Below, piece by piece: positions 42,327 through 50,233 of a stretch of DNA of 64,000 bases. The notes beneath the pieces were generated by a model, which saw only the letters and a program-made list of their open reading frames with translations, was not told where the DNA came from and did no database searches. Location of the stretch: positions 62,001-126,000 of the forward strand of contig NZ_FNPD01000007.1 in NCBI RefSeq assembly GCF_900107215.1, in the 5' to 3' direction. The first letter of the stretch is position 1; every line of letters starts with the position of its first letter. Source of the DNA: Acetomicrobium thermoterrenum DSM 13490 (GTDB taxonomy: Bacteria > Synergistota > Synergistia > Synergistales > Acetomicrobiaceae). The position numbers and the translations under genes were made by a program.

Positions 42327-42402
42327 GAAAATTCCACATGAGCTCGCCGGGAATTCACAACCGGGACACGTGACGACCCCCACCTGTTTGCCTGGCGACC
42401 CC

Positions 42403-42440
42403 TAACTATATTTAATATAACTAGATTTATATAACTAGAT
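42403..42440. repeat. three short iterated sites TAACTAnAT
   Basis: TAACTATAT (42403), TAACTAGAT (42418) and TAACTAGAT (42432) are spaced 15 and 14 bases apart, the last two as 12-base identical copies of ATATAACTAGAT. The array lies between the yjbQ stop and the small ORF. Spacing that differs from a whole helical turn by several bases is unusual for cooperative operators, so the role is open. Confidence 0.4.
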
Positions 42441-42489
42441 CCCGGGGAACTATTTGTGTCCGCCACGCGTTCTTTCTTACTAAAACTTT

Positions 42490-42882
42490 TTATTTTAATA
42501 AAACATAAAAGAGCCTGTCCCTCGGTCCGTCGAACTCGCAGAAAAATATGCCCTGCCAAGTACCGAGCATTAAACGACCATCATGGATGGGTATGACCTG
42601 CGAGGCGCCGATGAGGCTAGACTTTATGTGGGCATCGGAGTTGCCCTCGAGGTGCGAATACTCTCCCTTACGCGGAGCCAGGTTCTTAAGCTGTCTCAAG
42701 ATGTCCTTCCTGACGCTCGGATCAGCGTCTTCGTTTATCGTAACGGCCGCAGTGGTATGGGGGACGTAAACCACACATAAGCCCTCCTTTATGCCTGAGG
42801 ACCTCACGTCCTCCTCCGCCGTACGCGAAATGTCTATAAGCTCCTCGCGAGCCTTAGTGCGCAACGTATGAGCCATAAACAC
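42490..42882 (-). CDS. yjbQ: YjbQ family protein (UPF0047)
   Basis: 130-residue member of the YjbQ/UPF0047 family. Typical segments: [18 protein letters not shown] near residue 36, and the late [20 protein letters not shown]. Some members have weak thiamine phosphate synthase activity; the physiological role is unclear. The frame starts with GTG at 42882, 6 bases after GGAGGTG; an ATG at 42876 is the alternative. It ends before the region upstream of pilB and starts 43 bases after the toxin gene's stop. Confidence 0.9.
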   Translation of the reverse strand: MFMAHTLRTKAREELIDISRTAEEDVRSSGIKEGLCVVYVPHTTAAVTINEDADPSVRKDILRQLKNLAPRKGEYSHLEGNSDAHIKSSLIGASQVIPIHDGRLMLGTWQGIFFCEFDGPRDRLFYVLLK

Positions 42883-42925
42883 CTAAAACACCTCCGTAAA
42901 ATGTTTCATACCGCAATACCGCAGT

Positions 42926-43285
42926 CTATCCATCCAGGCCAAAGACGACCTTTAGGGCCTCGTCGATCTTTGACATCACGTCTTCTTCAAGCTCGCCGCG
43001 CACCCTGACAAGGCGCTCGGCGTAATCGACGGGCCTGGTTTGCAGGCAGTCAGCGACGGATTTTTTGGTCAGTCCGTTTCGGGGAGTCGGATCTATTTCA
43101 ACGTTTGTGATAATCCTGGCCTTCTTTTCGCTCCAGGCCATTACGGGCACCACCTGAACGACGGGAACGCGCTCGTTGTAAACGTCGTTGGTAACGACCA
43201 CGCAGGGGCGAACTTTCCCCGTCTCGGAACCCTTCGTGGGATCAAGGTCGATGTCTATCACCATTCCCCGTTTTAACACGCTCAT
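42926..43285 (-). CDS. MazF/PemK-type toxin endoribonuclease
   Basis: 119 residues, typical for MazF. The family core GMVIDIDLDPTKGSETGKVRPCVVVTND shows the conserved Lys/Arg and Pro of the RNA cleavage site; QVVPVMAW and KKSVADCLQTRPVD follow. The ATG at 43285 overlaps the antitoxin stop by four bases (ATGA), the usual coupled arrangement, and has GGAG 8 bases upstream; an in-frame start at 43318 is unlikely. Cleaves single-stranded RNA when not bound by its antitoxin. Confidence 0.88.
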   Translation of the reverse strand: MSVLKRGMVIDIDLDPTKGSETGKVRPCVVVTNDVYNERVPVVQVVPVMAWSEKKARIITNVEIDPTPRNGLTKKSVADCLQTRPVDYAERLVRVRGELEEDVMSKIDEALKVVFGLDG

Positions 43286-43515
43286 GACGGCCACTCCGCG
43301 GTGTTTGCCTTCGTCCATTCTCGGGTCTCGGCGTCCTCTTCGTAAACTTGGGCGTAAAGGGCCGCCGATTCGCGCAAACGTCGATTAGCCATATCCTTCA
43401 CATATAGATCCAGGGCAAAACGAACCATTTCGCTTTTGTCCTTGAATCCGAAGCGCTTGAACTGTTCAAGCAATTTGACGTGCGATTCATCGAGTCCGAC
43501 TTTGACCTGTTTCAT
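43282..43515 (-). CDS. MazE-like antitoxin, ribbon-helix-helix type
   Basis: 77 residues. The N-terminal KQVKVGLDESHVKLLEQFKRFGFKDKSEMVRFAL pattern, seen in two pieces, fits a ribbon-helix-helix DNA-binding domain; the acidic C-terminal tail (EEDAETREWTKANTAEWP) would occupy the toxin groove. It probably binds its own promoter in the 103 bases between it and the macB permease stop. Gene order antitoxin-toxin with ATGA overlap. Confidence 0.82.
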   Translation of the reverse strand: MKQVKVGLDESHVKLLEQFKRFGFKDKSEMVRFALDLYVKDMANRRLRESAALYAQVYEEDAETREWTKANTAEWPS

Positions 43516-43618
43516 GTGAACCCTCCTTTAGGCCCTACATCTGGGCCCAATAAATAGTGCCATTGGTAACTGCTATTATAGGGTCTAAAAATCGAGGGTC
43601 AAGCCGGCACCACGCATA

Positions 43619-44848
43619 TCATTCGTACCGAAGTGCATCTATGGGGTTCAAAAGCGAGGCCTTGTAGGCAGGGTACAAGCCGAAGACGATGCCGACCAAT
43701 GCGGAAAAGCCAAAGGACAAGGCAACGGAGCCGGGAAGCACGACGGTCTGCCAGTTGAAGGCTTGCGACAGCACGTAAGACAGCAGTGCCCCAAGGAAGA
43801 CCCCCACCGCTCCGCCGGTCATGGAAAGCATGCCCGACTCCACCAGAAACTGAAGCATTATGTCCTTTGAAGTCGCGCCGACGGCCATGCGGATGCCTAT
43901 CTCCCTGGTGCGCTCGGTGACGGAAACGAGCATTACGTTCATTATGCCGATGCCGCCCACCAGCAGCGATACCGATGCTATGGAGCCCAAAAGAAGGGAC
44001 ATCACCTTCATGGACTCTTGGGCTGCTTCCATGGCCTGCTGCATGTTTCTCACGGTGAAGTCGTCGTCCTGTGGATTTGATATCTTGTGGCGCTGTCTTA
44101 ACAGCAGGGTCACCTCTTCCTGGGCCCTGTCCATTAGGTCTTCTGACTTGACCTTTACCGTTATGGAAGAAACCATGTCTGGTCTTGGCATGCCAAAAAG
44201 CCTCTTCTGCGCCGTCGTTACGGGCACCATGACTACGTCGTCCTGATCCCTGCCCCAGCTCGACTCGCCCTTGGGCTCAAGCACGCCTATCACCTGAAAA
44301 GGTATGTTTTTTATCCTGATCGTCTCGCCCACGGGGTCGGAATAGCCAAAAAGCTCTTGCGCCACGGTCGTCCCAAGTATGGCCACCTTGGCGGCGCTTC
44401 TTATGTCCTGCTCCGTGAAGGGACGCCCCAACTTCAGCTGCCAGTCGTTGACCACGAATACTCCTTCAGTAACGCCTGAAATTTGGGTTGACCAGTTTTG
44501 GTTTCCGTAGACCACCTGAGCTACCCCTGAGTATTGGGCCAACACTTCTTCGATGGACGGACATTCCTCTTTTATGGCCGTGGCGTCGCCTAAAGTCAGC
44601 GAGGGGATGCTGCCGGCGCCCATGCGGATGCCTCCTGAGGTTACCGTCCCGGGCCGTATCATGAGCAGATTGCTTCCCATGCTGGACATGACGCTTTTTA
44701 TCTGAAAAGTAGCGCCCGCACCCAGCGCAAGCATAGCTATGACCGCCCCAACGCCTATGACTATGCCCAGCATGGCAAGGCCCGAGCGCATCTTGTTTGA
44801 AACTATGGCCCTGAAGGAAACGCGGCAGGTCTCGACGAAGGATATCAT
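43619..44848 (-). CDS. macB: MacB-type ABC transporter permease (FtsX family)
   Basis: 409 residues: one membrane segment near 25-45, a large periplasmic MacB-PCD domain (about 50-240) and three C-terminal segments of the FtsX core (VSLLVGGIGIMNVMLVSVTERTREIGIRMAVGA). The start is the ATG at 44848 overlapping the ATPase stop (ATGA); the frame is open back to 45154 only through the ATPase gene. Here permease and ATPase are separate polypeptides, unlike E. coli MacB. Last gene of the efflux operon. Confidence 0.92.
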   Translation of the reverse strand: MISFVETCRVSFRAIVSNKMRSGLAMLGIVIGVGAVIAMLALGAGATFQIKSVMSSMGSNLLMIRPGTVTSGGIRMGAGSIPSLTLGDATAIKEECPSIEEVLAQYSGVAQVVYGNQNWSTQISGVTEGVFVVNDWQLKLGRPFTEQDIRSAAKVAILGTTVAQELFGYSDPVGETIRIKNIPFQVIGVLEPKGESSWGRDQDDVVMVPVTTAQKRLFGMPRPDMVSSITVKVKSEDLMDRAQEEVTLLLRQRHKISNPQDDDFTVRNMQQAMEAAQESMKVMSLLLGSIASVSLLVGGIGIMNVMLVSVTERTREIGIRMAVGATSKDIMLQFLVESGMLSMTGGAVGVFLGALLSYVLSQAFNWQTVVLPGSVALSFGFSALVGIVFGLYPAYKASLLNPIDALRYE

Positions 44849-45558
44849 TCGACATCCACCCGACTTTCGACTGTTTCTTTCGACCCGTCGCTCGATATCA
44901 GGCCGTCTAAAACACCTATAACCCTCTTTCCGTAGCTTGCGATGTTGCTGTCGTGAGTCACGAGCACCACCGTTATGCCCCGTTTTTCGTTCAAACTCAC
45001 CAACATTTCCATTACCTGAGCACCGGTCTTGGAATCCAGGCTTCCCGTCGGCTCGTCGGCCAAAAGAAGGGGGGCATCGTTCACCAGCGCCCTGGCTATG
45101 GCCACCCTCTGCTGCTGGCCTCCCGAGAGCTGGTTCGGCCTGTGATCGGCCCAATCAAGCAAACCCACCAGCTCCAGCGCCTCCTCGGCCTTCCGCTTTC
45201 GCTCTGCCGTTGGAAATCCCGCGTAGAGCATGGGAAGCTCCACGTTTTCCATGGCATTCATCCTGGGAAGGAGGTTAAACCCCTGAAATATGAAGCCGAT
45301 CTTTGCGTTTCTGACGCGGGCTAGCTCATCTCTCGTCATGTCGGTGATCTCCCTGCCGTCCAGCAGGTAGGAGCCGGACGTGGGCACATCCAGAGCTCCC
45401 AATATGTGCATGAGGGTTGATTTGCCCGACCCCGAAGGACCCATTATTATCACGAATTCCCCCTTTTCGATAGAAAAGGAAACCCCCTTCAGGGCCTCGA
45501 ACTCCACGCCGTCCATCCTGTAAACCTTTCGTACGTCTTTCACCTCTATTAACGCCAT
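44845..45558 (-). CDS. MacB-type ABC transporter ATP-binding protein
   Basis: 237-residue ATPase of the LolD/MacB type. Walker [10 protein letters not shown] near residue 42, signature [15 protein letters not shown], Walker [13 protein letters not shown] and the H-loop in VLVTHDSN are clear. The ATG at 45558 is used; a TTG at 45564, closer to GGGAG, is possible. It lies between the MacA-like adaptor (15 bases upstream) and the permease it overlaps. Confidence 0.92.
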   Translation of the reverse strand: MALIEVKDVRKVYRMDGVEFEALKGVSFSIEKGEFVIIMGPSGSGKSTLMHILGALDVPTSGSYLLDGREITDMTRDELARVRNAKIGFIFQGFNLLPRMNAMENVELPMLYAGFPTAERKRKAEEALELVGLLDWADHRPNQLSGGQQQRVAIARALVNDAPLLLADEPTGSLDSKTGAQVMEMLVSLNEKRGITVVLVTHDSNIASYGKRVIGVLDGLISSDGSKETVESRVDVE

Positions 45559-45573
45559 TTCCAACCCATCTCC

Positions 45574-46728
45574 CTAGAAGGGAAATCTCCTTGCGCTTGC
45601 CCTTCCCTTTGTGGAGCCTGCTTCCTCGCCGATTATGACGCGATCGCCCTCTTTAAGATCGTCGCTTTTTATCTCCACGTAAGCTCCGTCGGTTATTCCC
45701 GTCTCCACTTGTACGGGAAGGGGGCGTCCCTCCTCCAGCACCCAAAGGACCCGGCCTCGCAGGAGCTCTCCTTCGTAAGCGGAAGGCCTGTACCTGAAGG
45801 CAGCGCTTGGCACGGCCAGGACGTTCTCCTTTTTATCGGTAATTATGGTCACGTTTGCCGTCATGCCGGGTTTTAACATCAAATCGGGATTGGACACGTC
45901 GATAATCACAGGATAGGTTACCACGTTTTCGACGACGCTCGATGCTATCCTCACCTGCTTTATCCTGCCCGAAAAGATGGCGTTGGGGTAGGCATCGACT
46001 GTGAAGGTCACCTCCAGTCCCTCTCTCACGTTTCCTATGTCGGCTTCGTCCACGTTGGTCTCTATCTGCATCTTAGTGAGGTCCTGAGCTATGGTAAAAA
46101 GCGTAGGCGTCTGAAAGCTTGCAGCCACCGTCTGCCCTACGTCCACGTCGCGGGAGACCACTATGCCATCGACGGGAGAGTAGATCCTGGTGTAGCCGAG
46201 GTCGGTCTCGACCTTCTTTAATGAAGCCTGAGCCTGAAGGACGTTCGCATCGGCCTCGCTCACGCCTGCCACTGCAAGGTCGTAGTTGGTCTGGGCAGAA
46301 TCGAGGTCACTCCTTGCGATTAAGTCCCTCTCCCAGAGCATCTTCTGGCGATCGAGGTTTCTTTTCGCATCGGCAAGGGTGGCCTGTGCCCTCTGCAGCC
46401 CGGCTTTTGCCTGCATGAGGTTGGCCTTTGCCTGCTCCACCTGGGCTTCAAAGGTGGTGGGATCTATGAGGGCTATTATCTGCCCCTTATTCACGATGGA
46501 GTTGTAATCTGCGTAGATTTCCCTTATAGTCCCTGAGACCTGAGTTCCCACTTCTACGGTCGTCACCGCCGAAACGTTTCCTATGGCAGTCACGAAAGAA
46601 GAGATATCGCGCCTTTCGACGGGCGCCATATCGTAGTTTACGCCCTCCTTCCTGCTAAAAACCCCCCTGCCAAAGGCCGCGAAAAGCACCGCTCCTATGA
46701 CGAGGACAAATAACATCTTCTTTTTCAC
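45574..46728 (-). CDS. macA: MacA/HlyD-type periplasmic adaptor protein
   Basis: 384-residue membrane-fusion protein linking the ABC transporter to the TolC-like channel. One N-terminal membrane segment (residues 3-22), a lipoyl half-motif, a long coiled-coil hairpin (about 95-165: AQVEQAKANLMQAKAGL and later repeats), second lipoyl half YTRIYSPVDGIVVSRDVDVG and a beta-barrel domain with SAAFRYRP. Start overlaps the TolC gene stop by four bases. Substrate could be a macrolide, peptide or siderophore; not determinable. Confidence 0.92.
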   Translation of the reverse strand: MKKKMLFVLVIGAVLFAAFGRGVFSRKEGVNYDMAPVERRDISSFVTAIGNVSAVTTVEVGTQVSGTIREIYADYNSIVNKGQIIALIDPTTFEAQVEQAKANLMQAKAGLQRAQATLADAKRNLDRQKMLWERDLIARSDLDSAQTNYDLAVAGVSEADANVLQAQASLKKVETDLGYTRIYSPVDGIVVSRDVDVGQTVAASFQTPTLFTIAQDLTKMQIETNVDEADIGNVREGLEVTFTVDAYPNAIFSGRIKQVRIASSVVENVVTYPVIIDVSNPDLMLKPGMTANVTIITDKKENVLAVPSAAFRYRPSAYEGELLRGRVLWVLEEGRPLPVQVETGITDGAYVEIKSDDLKEGDRVIIGEEAGSTKGRASARRFPF

Positions 46729-48014
46729 GGCAAATTCTCTCCCATCGCACTTTTAAGCGTAATTTCGGCCATCCTGTAATCGTAAAGGACCTGAACGTAA
46801 TTTCTCCTGGCGTCGTTTAAAGCCACCGTGGCATCCGTAACCTCGATGGGGCTTCCAACTCCCGCCTGATATCTTCCAATGGCCAGCTCCAGGTTTTCCT
46901 CCGCCTGCCTGACCATTAGCCTGGACACTTCCACGCTTTCGCCGTATTCGATCAAGGAAAGATAACCCTCTTCGATTTCGAGGGAGATGTCGTTTCTCAA
47001 GGATGAAGTGGCCAACTTAACTTCCTCTAGGTTGGCGGCCGCTTCCTTCGTCCGATATTCCACGAGATGCCCGTCGAAAACGGGTACGCTCAAAGACAGG
47101 CCGTAATTCCAACCTTCATCGAGGGGGAAATCCCTGCCCTCAAAATTATAGGCCGCATAGGCCGAAAGAGTCGGAGAATCGCCTCTGGCCGCAAGCTCCA
47201 GCGATTTTTGTGCCGCGACCTCGCTGGTTTCCTGAGCCTTGAGGTCCGGCCTGTTTTCAAAAGCCCTCTCCAGCGCCTCCTGTTTCGTTATATCGTAGGC
47301 CTTGAAGTCCATGTCGTCTGCTATGTCATAGGAGGGCGTGTCGGCAAAGCCCATGGCATTGCTCAAGGTCTTCCACGCTATCTCAAGCGAGGATCTGGCC
47401 TTTATTAGCTCGAGGCGGGCGTTGCTCAAATCCACCTGCGCCTTCGTTACGTCGAAGCGGGGCGCCGTGCCTGCCTCGTAAAAGCCCTGAGCCTGCCTTA
47501 AGTGTTCCTCAAACTGTCTCACCGTATCCTCGGCCACGGAGACGTTTCTCTTAGCAGCCAGCACCCCGTAGTAGGCCTCCGAGACGCCGTAGGCAATATT
47601 TCTTTTCGTGTTGTCCGCCTCAAATCCTGTCGCCGTGACGTTTTCTCTCTCAATGCCTATCTTCCTTTCCCGCTGACCGAAGTCGGTTATAACTTGAGAT
47701 AGGGAGATGTCGCTGGAGTAATTTGAGCGGGTGCTTCCGCCTGCCGGAGAGCTTCTCGAGTAGTTGGTGGATGCGGACAGCTCGGGGTAATTTTGCGACA
47801 TTGCCTGGCCAACCCTGCTTTCCTGGGCTTCAACCTTCTTTTGAGCGCCCATGACGTCGGGATGGGCCTGAAGGGCTATCTCTATACATTGCTCCAAGGT
47901 TAAAAGATCGCCCTCTTGTAGCATTGAGGTCTCGGCCTGAGAAGGCGAAGGTCCGAATAAAGCTGCCGAATAAATAAAAATTGACGCCAAGGTTAATTTA
48001 GTCCGAGCCTTCAA
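46725..48014 (-). CDS. TolC-like outer membrane efflux protein
   Basis: About 429 residues with the two-repeat OEP fold: long helical stretches and the typical DLSNARLELIKARSSLEIA segment. The start is taken as a TTG at 48014, because GGAG lies 10 bases upstream and it directly gives a proper signal peptide (KARTKLTLASIFIYSAALFG...SQA); a TTG at 48074 would add 20 charged residues and break the signal. First gene of tolC-macA-ATPase-macB. Its presence confirms an outer membrane. Confidence 0.88.
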   Translation of the reverse strand: MKARTKLTLASIFIYSAALFGPSPSQAETSMLQEGDLLTLEQCIEIALQAHPDVMGAQKKVEAQESRVGQAMSQNYPELSASTNYSRSSPAGGSTRSNYSSDISLSQVITDFGQRERKIGIERENVTATGFEADNTKRNIAYGVSEAYYGVLAAKRNVSVAEDTVRQFEEHLRQAQGFYEAGTAPRFDVTKAQVDLSNARLELIKARSSLEIAWKTLSNAMGFADTPSYDIADDMDFKAYDITKQEALERAFENRPDLKAQETSEVAAQKSLELAARGDSPTLSAYAAYNFEGRDFPLDEGWNYGLSLSVPVFDGHLVEYRTKEAAANLEEVKLATSSLRNDISLEIEEGYLSLIEYGESVEVSRLMVRQAEENLELAIGRYQAGVGSPIEVTDATVALNDARRNYVQVLYDYRMAEITLKSAMGENLP

Positions 48015-48153
48015 ATGCGTTTTGCTCCTTTCTATCTTTTTCTGTAATTTTATTTTAATATTTATATAATGCAATCCGTACTTACACCTATGCCTGTTTT
48101 AGCATTAAAGTCCTGTTAAGGCCACTGAATTTGAAAAAAGGAGTGATGTAGGG

Positions 48154-49371
48154 TTGGACATAATGTCATTGCTGGGTAAAAGGGTCACCGAGAGGATCAA
48201 GCCTTCCGCCATCACGGAGATGATGATACTCGTAAAGAAACACAAGGCAATTTCGCTGACGGCGGGCGAGCCCTCGAGCGAGATGTATCCCGTAGATCTG
48301 CTGCGGGAGACCATAGAGGGGGCTTTGAGGGATCCCGGAATCCTCAGCTACTATCCCCTTTCCACGGGGATAACGGAGCTTAGGGAATGGATAGCCGAAT
48401 GGATGAAGGAAGACGGACTTTTGCCGCAAAGCTACGGCGGGGAAAACGTGATAATGACTAACGGCTCGCAGGACGGGCTTAACCTCGTTTCCGAGGCCTT
48501 CGTAGAGCCGGGCAACACGGTGCTGGTCGAAAATCCCACCTATCCGGAGGCCCTTCTTGCCTTCGGCAAGGAAGGGGCAAGGTTCGTAAGCGTCCCCGTC
48601 GACAAGGACGGCCCTATAGTCGAGGAAATGGAAAGGGTCTTATCTCAAAACAAGGTTAAACTCTTTTACACGATAGTGAACTTCCAAAATCCCTCGGGCT
48701 GTGTGACGACGGAGGAACGGAAGAAAAGGATGTTGGAGCTGGCCTCGCGGTACGGCTTTTTGATCATAGAAGACGATCCCTACAGATACCTCAGGTATGA
48801 GGGGGAACACGAAGGGTCTTATATCGGCCTCGCCCAAGATGAGGATAGGGTCATATATCTTGGAAGTTTCTCGAAGATCATAGCGCCGGGCATAAGGTGC
48901 GGATATATGGTCGTATCCTCAAAGATCACATCTCAAATGGGAGAACTTGTGCTTGCGACGAAGCTGTCCCTTCCGGCATTTCTGCAGAGGGCGACCTGGG
49001 AGCTGTTGCGAAATATCGACATGAAAGCCCACCTTGCCAAGCTGGCCGATACCTACAGGACAAGAAGGGACGCTCTGCATCGCTTTTTGCAGGAAAAGGC
49101 GGTGCCTCAGGGCATGACCTACGACCTGCCCAAAGGAGGGTTTTTCATATGGGCCCGCGTGCCGTGGCTGAAGGACTGCTTCGACTTTGCCAAATTTGCG
49201 GTGCTTGAAGAAAAGGTAGGCGTCGTTCCGGGGGCTGCCTTTTATCCCGACGTCTTGACTGCCGACAGATCTACCTTGAGGCTTTCCTTCGCGAAGGTCC
49301 CACCGGAAACTGCCGAAGAGGCGGGCGAAAGGCTTGGGAGGGCTTTGGCCAGATATAAGGAAACCGGATAA
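48154..49371 (+). CDS. PLP-dependent class I/II aminotransferase (2-aminoadipate/aromatic type)
   Basis: 405 residues, fold type I. SLTAGEPSSEMYP near residue 33, TNGSQDGLNLV near 110, the NPSGC segment near 176 and the PLP lysine in LGSFSKIIAPGIRCGYM near 245 are visible. Relatives include LysN-type 2-aminoadipate and kynurenine/aromatic aminotransferases, so it could supply the last step of Phe/Tyr synthesis for the nearby aro genes, but this is a guess. The TTG start has GGAG 10 bases upstream. It is followed by a strong terminator. Confidence 0.88.
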   Translation: MDIMSLLGKRVTERIKPSAITEMMILVKKHKAISLTAGEPSSEMYPVDLLRETIEGALRDPGILSYYPLSTGITELREWIAEWMKEDGLLPQSYGGENVIMTNGSQDGLNLVSEAFVEPGNTVLVENPTYPEALLAFGKEGARFVSVPVDKDGPIVEEMERVLSQNKVKLFYTIVNFQNPSGCVTTEERKKRMLELASRYGFLIIEDDPYRYLRYEGEHEGSYIGLAQDEDRVIYLGSFSKIIAPGIRCGYMVVSSKITSQMGELVLATKLSLPAFLQRATWELLRNIDMKAHLAKLADTYRTRRDALHRFLQEKAVPQGMTYDLPKGGFFIWARVPWLKDCFDFAKFAVLEEKVGVVPGAAFYPDVLTADRSTLRLSFAKVPPETAEEAGERLGRALARYKETG

Positions 49372-49386
49372 AAAGACAAGGACACG

Positions 49387-49430
49387 AAGTTGGCCCCAAA
49401 GCATATGCTCGGCTTTGGGGCCAACTTTTT
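49387..49430 (+). terminator. strong intrinsic terminator after the aminotransferase
   Basis: Perfect 16-base arms (49387-49402 and 49412-49427) around a nine-base loop, followed by T to 49430. It ends the plus-strand aminotransferase message and lies 36 bases from the stop of the minus-strand toxin gene. Confidence 0.85.
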
Positions 49431-49466
49431 CAGTTTAAGAAACAGGATGCCATACCTATATTTCAA

Positions 49467-49736
49467 CTACCTGAGATGCCTGTAAGCCTGCCCGCGTGGT
49501 CGTACGGCTAATACAATTACCGCATTAGTGGAGTTATCTATTGTATAAAGTATCCGCCACCCGCCGACGCGGGACGAGCGCAACCCTTCCATATCCGTCA
49601 ACGGCTTGCTCAACCGTGGATCGAGCGGATCATCGGACAGTTCGTGCAGCCGACTGCGGATACGTTTTTCAAGTTTGGAGTCCATGCGGTCTAAAGTTTT
49701 TACGGCTTCACGGGAGAGCCTTACTTCATAATTCAC
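49467..49736 (-). CDS. RelE/ParE-family toxin
   Basis: 89 residues. The pattern YEVRLSREAVKTLDRMD at the start, RIRSRLHELSDDP in the middle and the end GGWRILYTIDNSTNAVIVLAVRPRG are typical of RelE/ParE toxins, including the conserved Arg in WRILY. Its ATG overlaps the upstream antitoxin stop (49733-49736). RelE members cleave mRNA on the ribosome, ParE members inhibit gyrase; sequence alone does not separate them here. Confidence 0.88.
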   Translation of the reverse strand: MNYEVRLSREAVKTLDRMDSKLEKRIRSRLHELSDDPLDPRLSKPLTDMEGLRSSRVGGWRILYTIDNSTNAVIVLAVRPRGQAYRHLR

Positions 49737-50011
49737 AGTCTTTTATCTTGCTCGTACTCTTTCAGCGTCACATATCTGCCGGCTTTGATGTCTTCCAGGC
49801 CGCGCTTTACAGCTTCCAGGTCATCCCTGCTCAACTTCTCTTCATCGTCATTGCTTGTCTTTAAAAATGCCTTTAGGTCGCTTTCTCTGATCCGCCACAC
49901 GCTGCCCACTTTGATTCCTTTTAATTTTCCCTGCCAAAGCCATTTTTTTATCGTCACAGGCGAAAGCGAAAGGATTTCGGCCGCATCCTTGGGCGTAAGT
50001 AGCTTTTCCAT
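49733..50011 (-). CDS. antitoxin with excisionase-like helix-turn-helix domain
   Basis: 92 residues. The first 50 form a winged-helix of the excisionase/HTH-17 type (LTPKDAAEILSLSPVTIKKWL ... GSVWRIRESDLKAFL seen in two pieces). The acidic tail with LEAVKRGLEDIKAGRYVTLKEYE resembles the toxin-binding tails of RelB/Phd-like antitoxins. Gene order and four-base overlap with the RelE toxin support the pairing. The ATG at 50011 follows AGGAAG by 8 bases; a GTG at 50020 is less likely. No integrase is near, so it is not part of a phage excision module. Confidence 0.78.
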   Translation of the reverse strand: MEKLLTPKDAAEILSLSPVTIKKWLWQGKLKGIKVGSVWRIRESDLKAFLKTSNDDEEKLSRDDLEAVKRGLEDIKAGRYVTLKEYEQDKRL

Positions 50012-50233
50012 TTCTATCACTTCCTAACGGTTCCTATTTGTTATTAATAATTGCTATTCCTGTCTACGGCAATATGATACCACATATTAAATTCTATATC
50101 ATCTTTTTTCATATCAATACGAACAATCAAACTGGACCGACCTCGGACGTCTAATTTAACATTTGTGCATTTTAGTGTAAAATTATATGCGTAACTCTGT
50201 CTTGATCACAAAAATGAAAAGGGGGAGAGCACA

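Larger units (their letters stand above)
41951..42489. other. 539-base region upstream of pilB without an intact gene
   Basis: AT-rich apart from 42170-42250 and 42340-42400. Near pilB (41951-42130) only a probable 5' leader is seen. It also contains a minus-strand terminator at 42133-42174, a broken small ORF at 42187-42326 and short iterated sites at 42403-42440, each listed separately. No tRNA or known riboswitch was recognised. Confidence 0.6.

Noticed and set aside
42302-42559. 85-codon minus-strand frame between yjbQ and the pil region
   Set aside because: It starts inside yjbQ in another frame, lacks a ribosome binding site and has random composition.
44849-45154. N-terminal extension of the MacB-type permease
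   Set aside because: It overlaps the ATPase gene in another frame and has no family similarity; the ATGA overlap at 44845-44848 gives the real start.
49733-50011. Excisionase suggesting a prophage or integrative element
   Set aside because: No integrase, attachment repeats or phage genes nearby; overlap with a RelE toxin explains it as an antitoxin.
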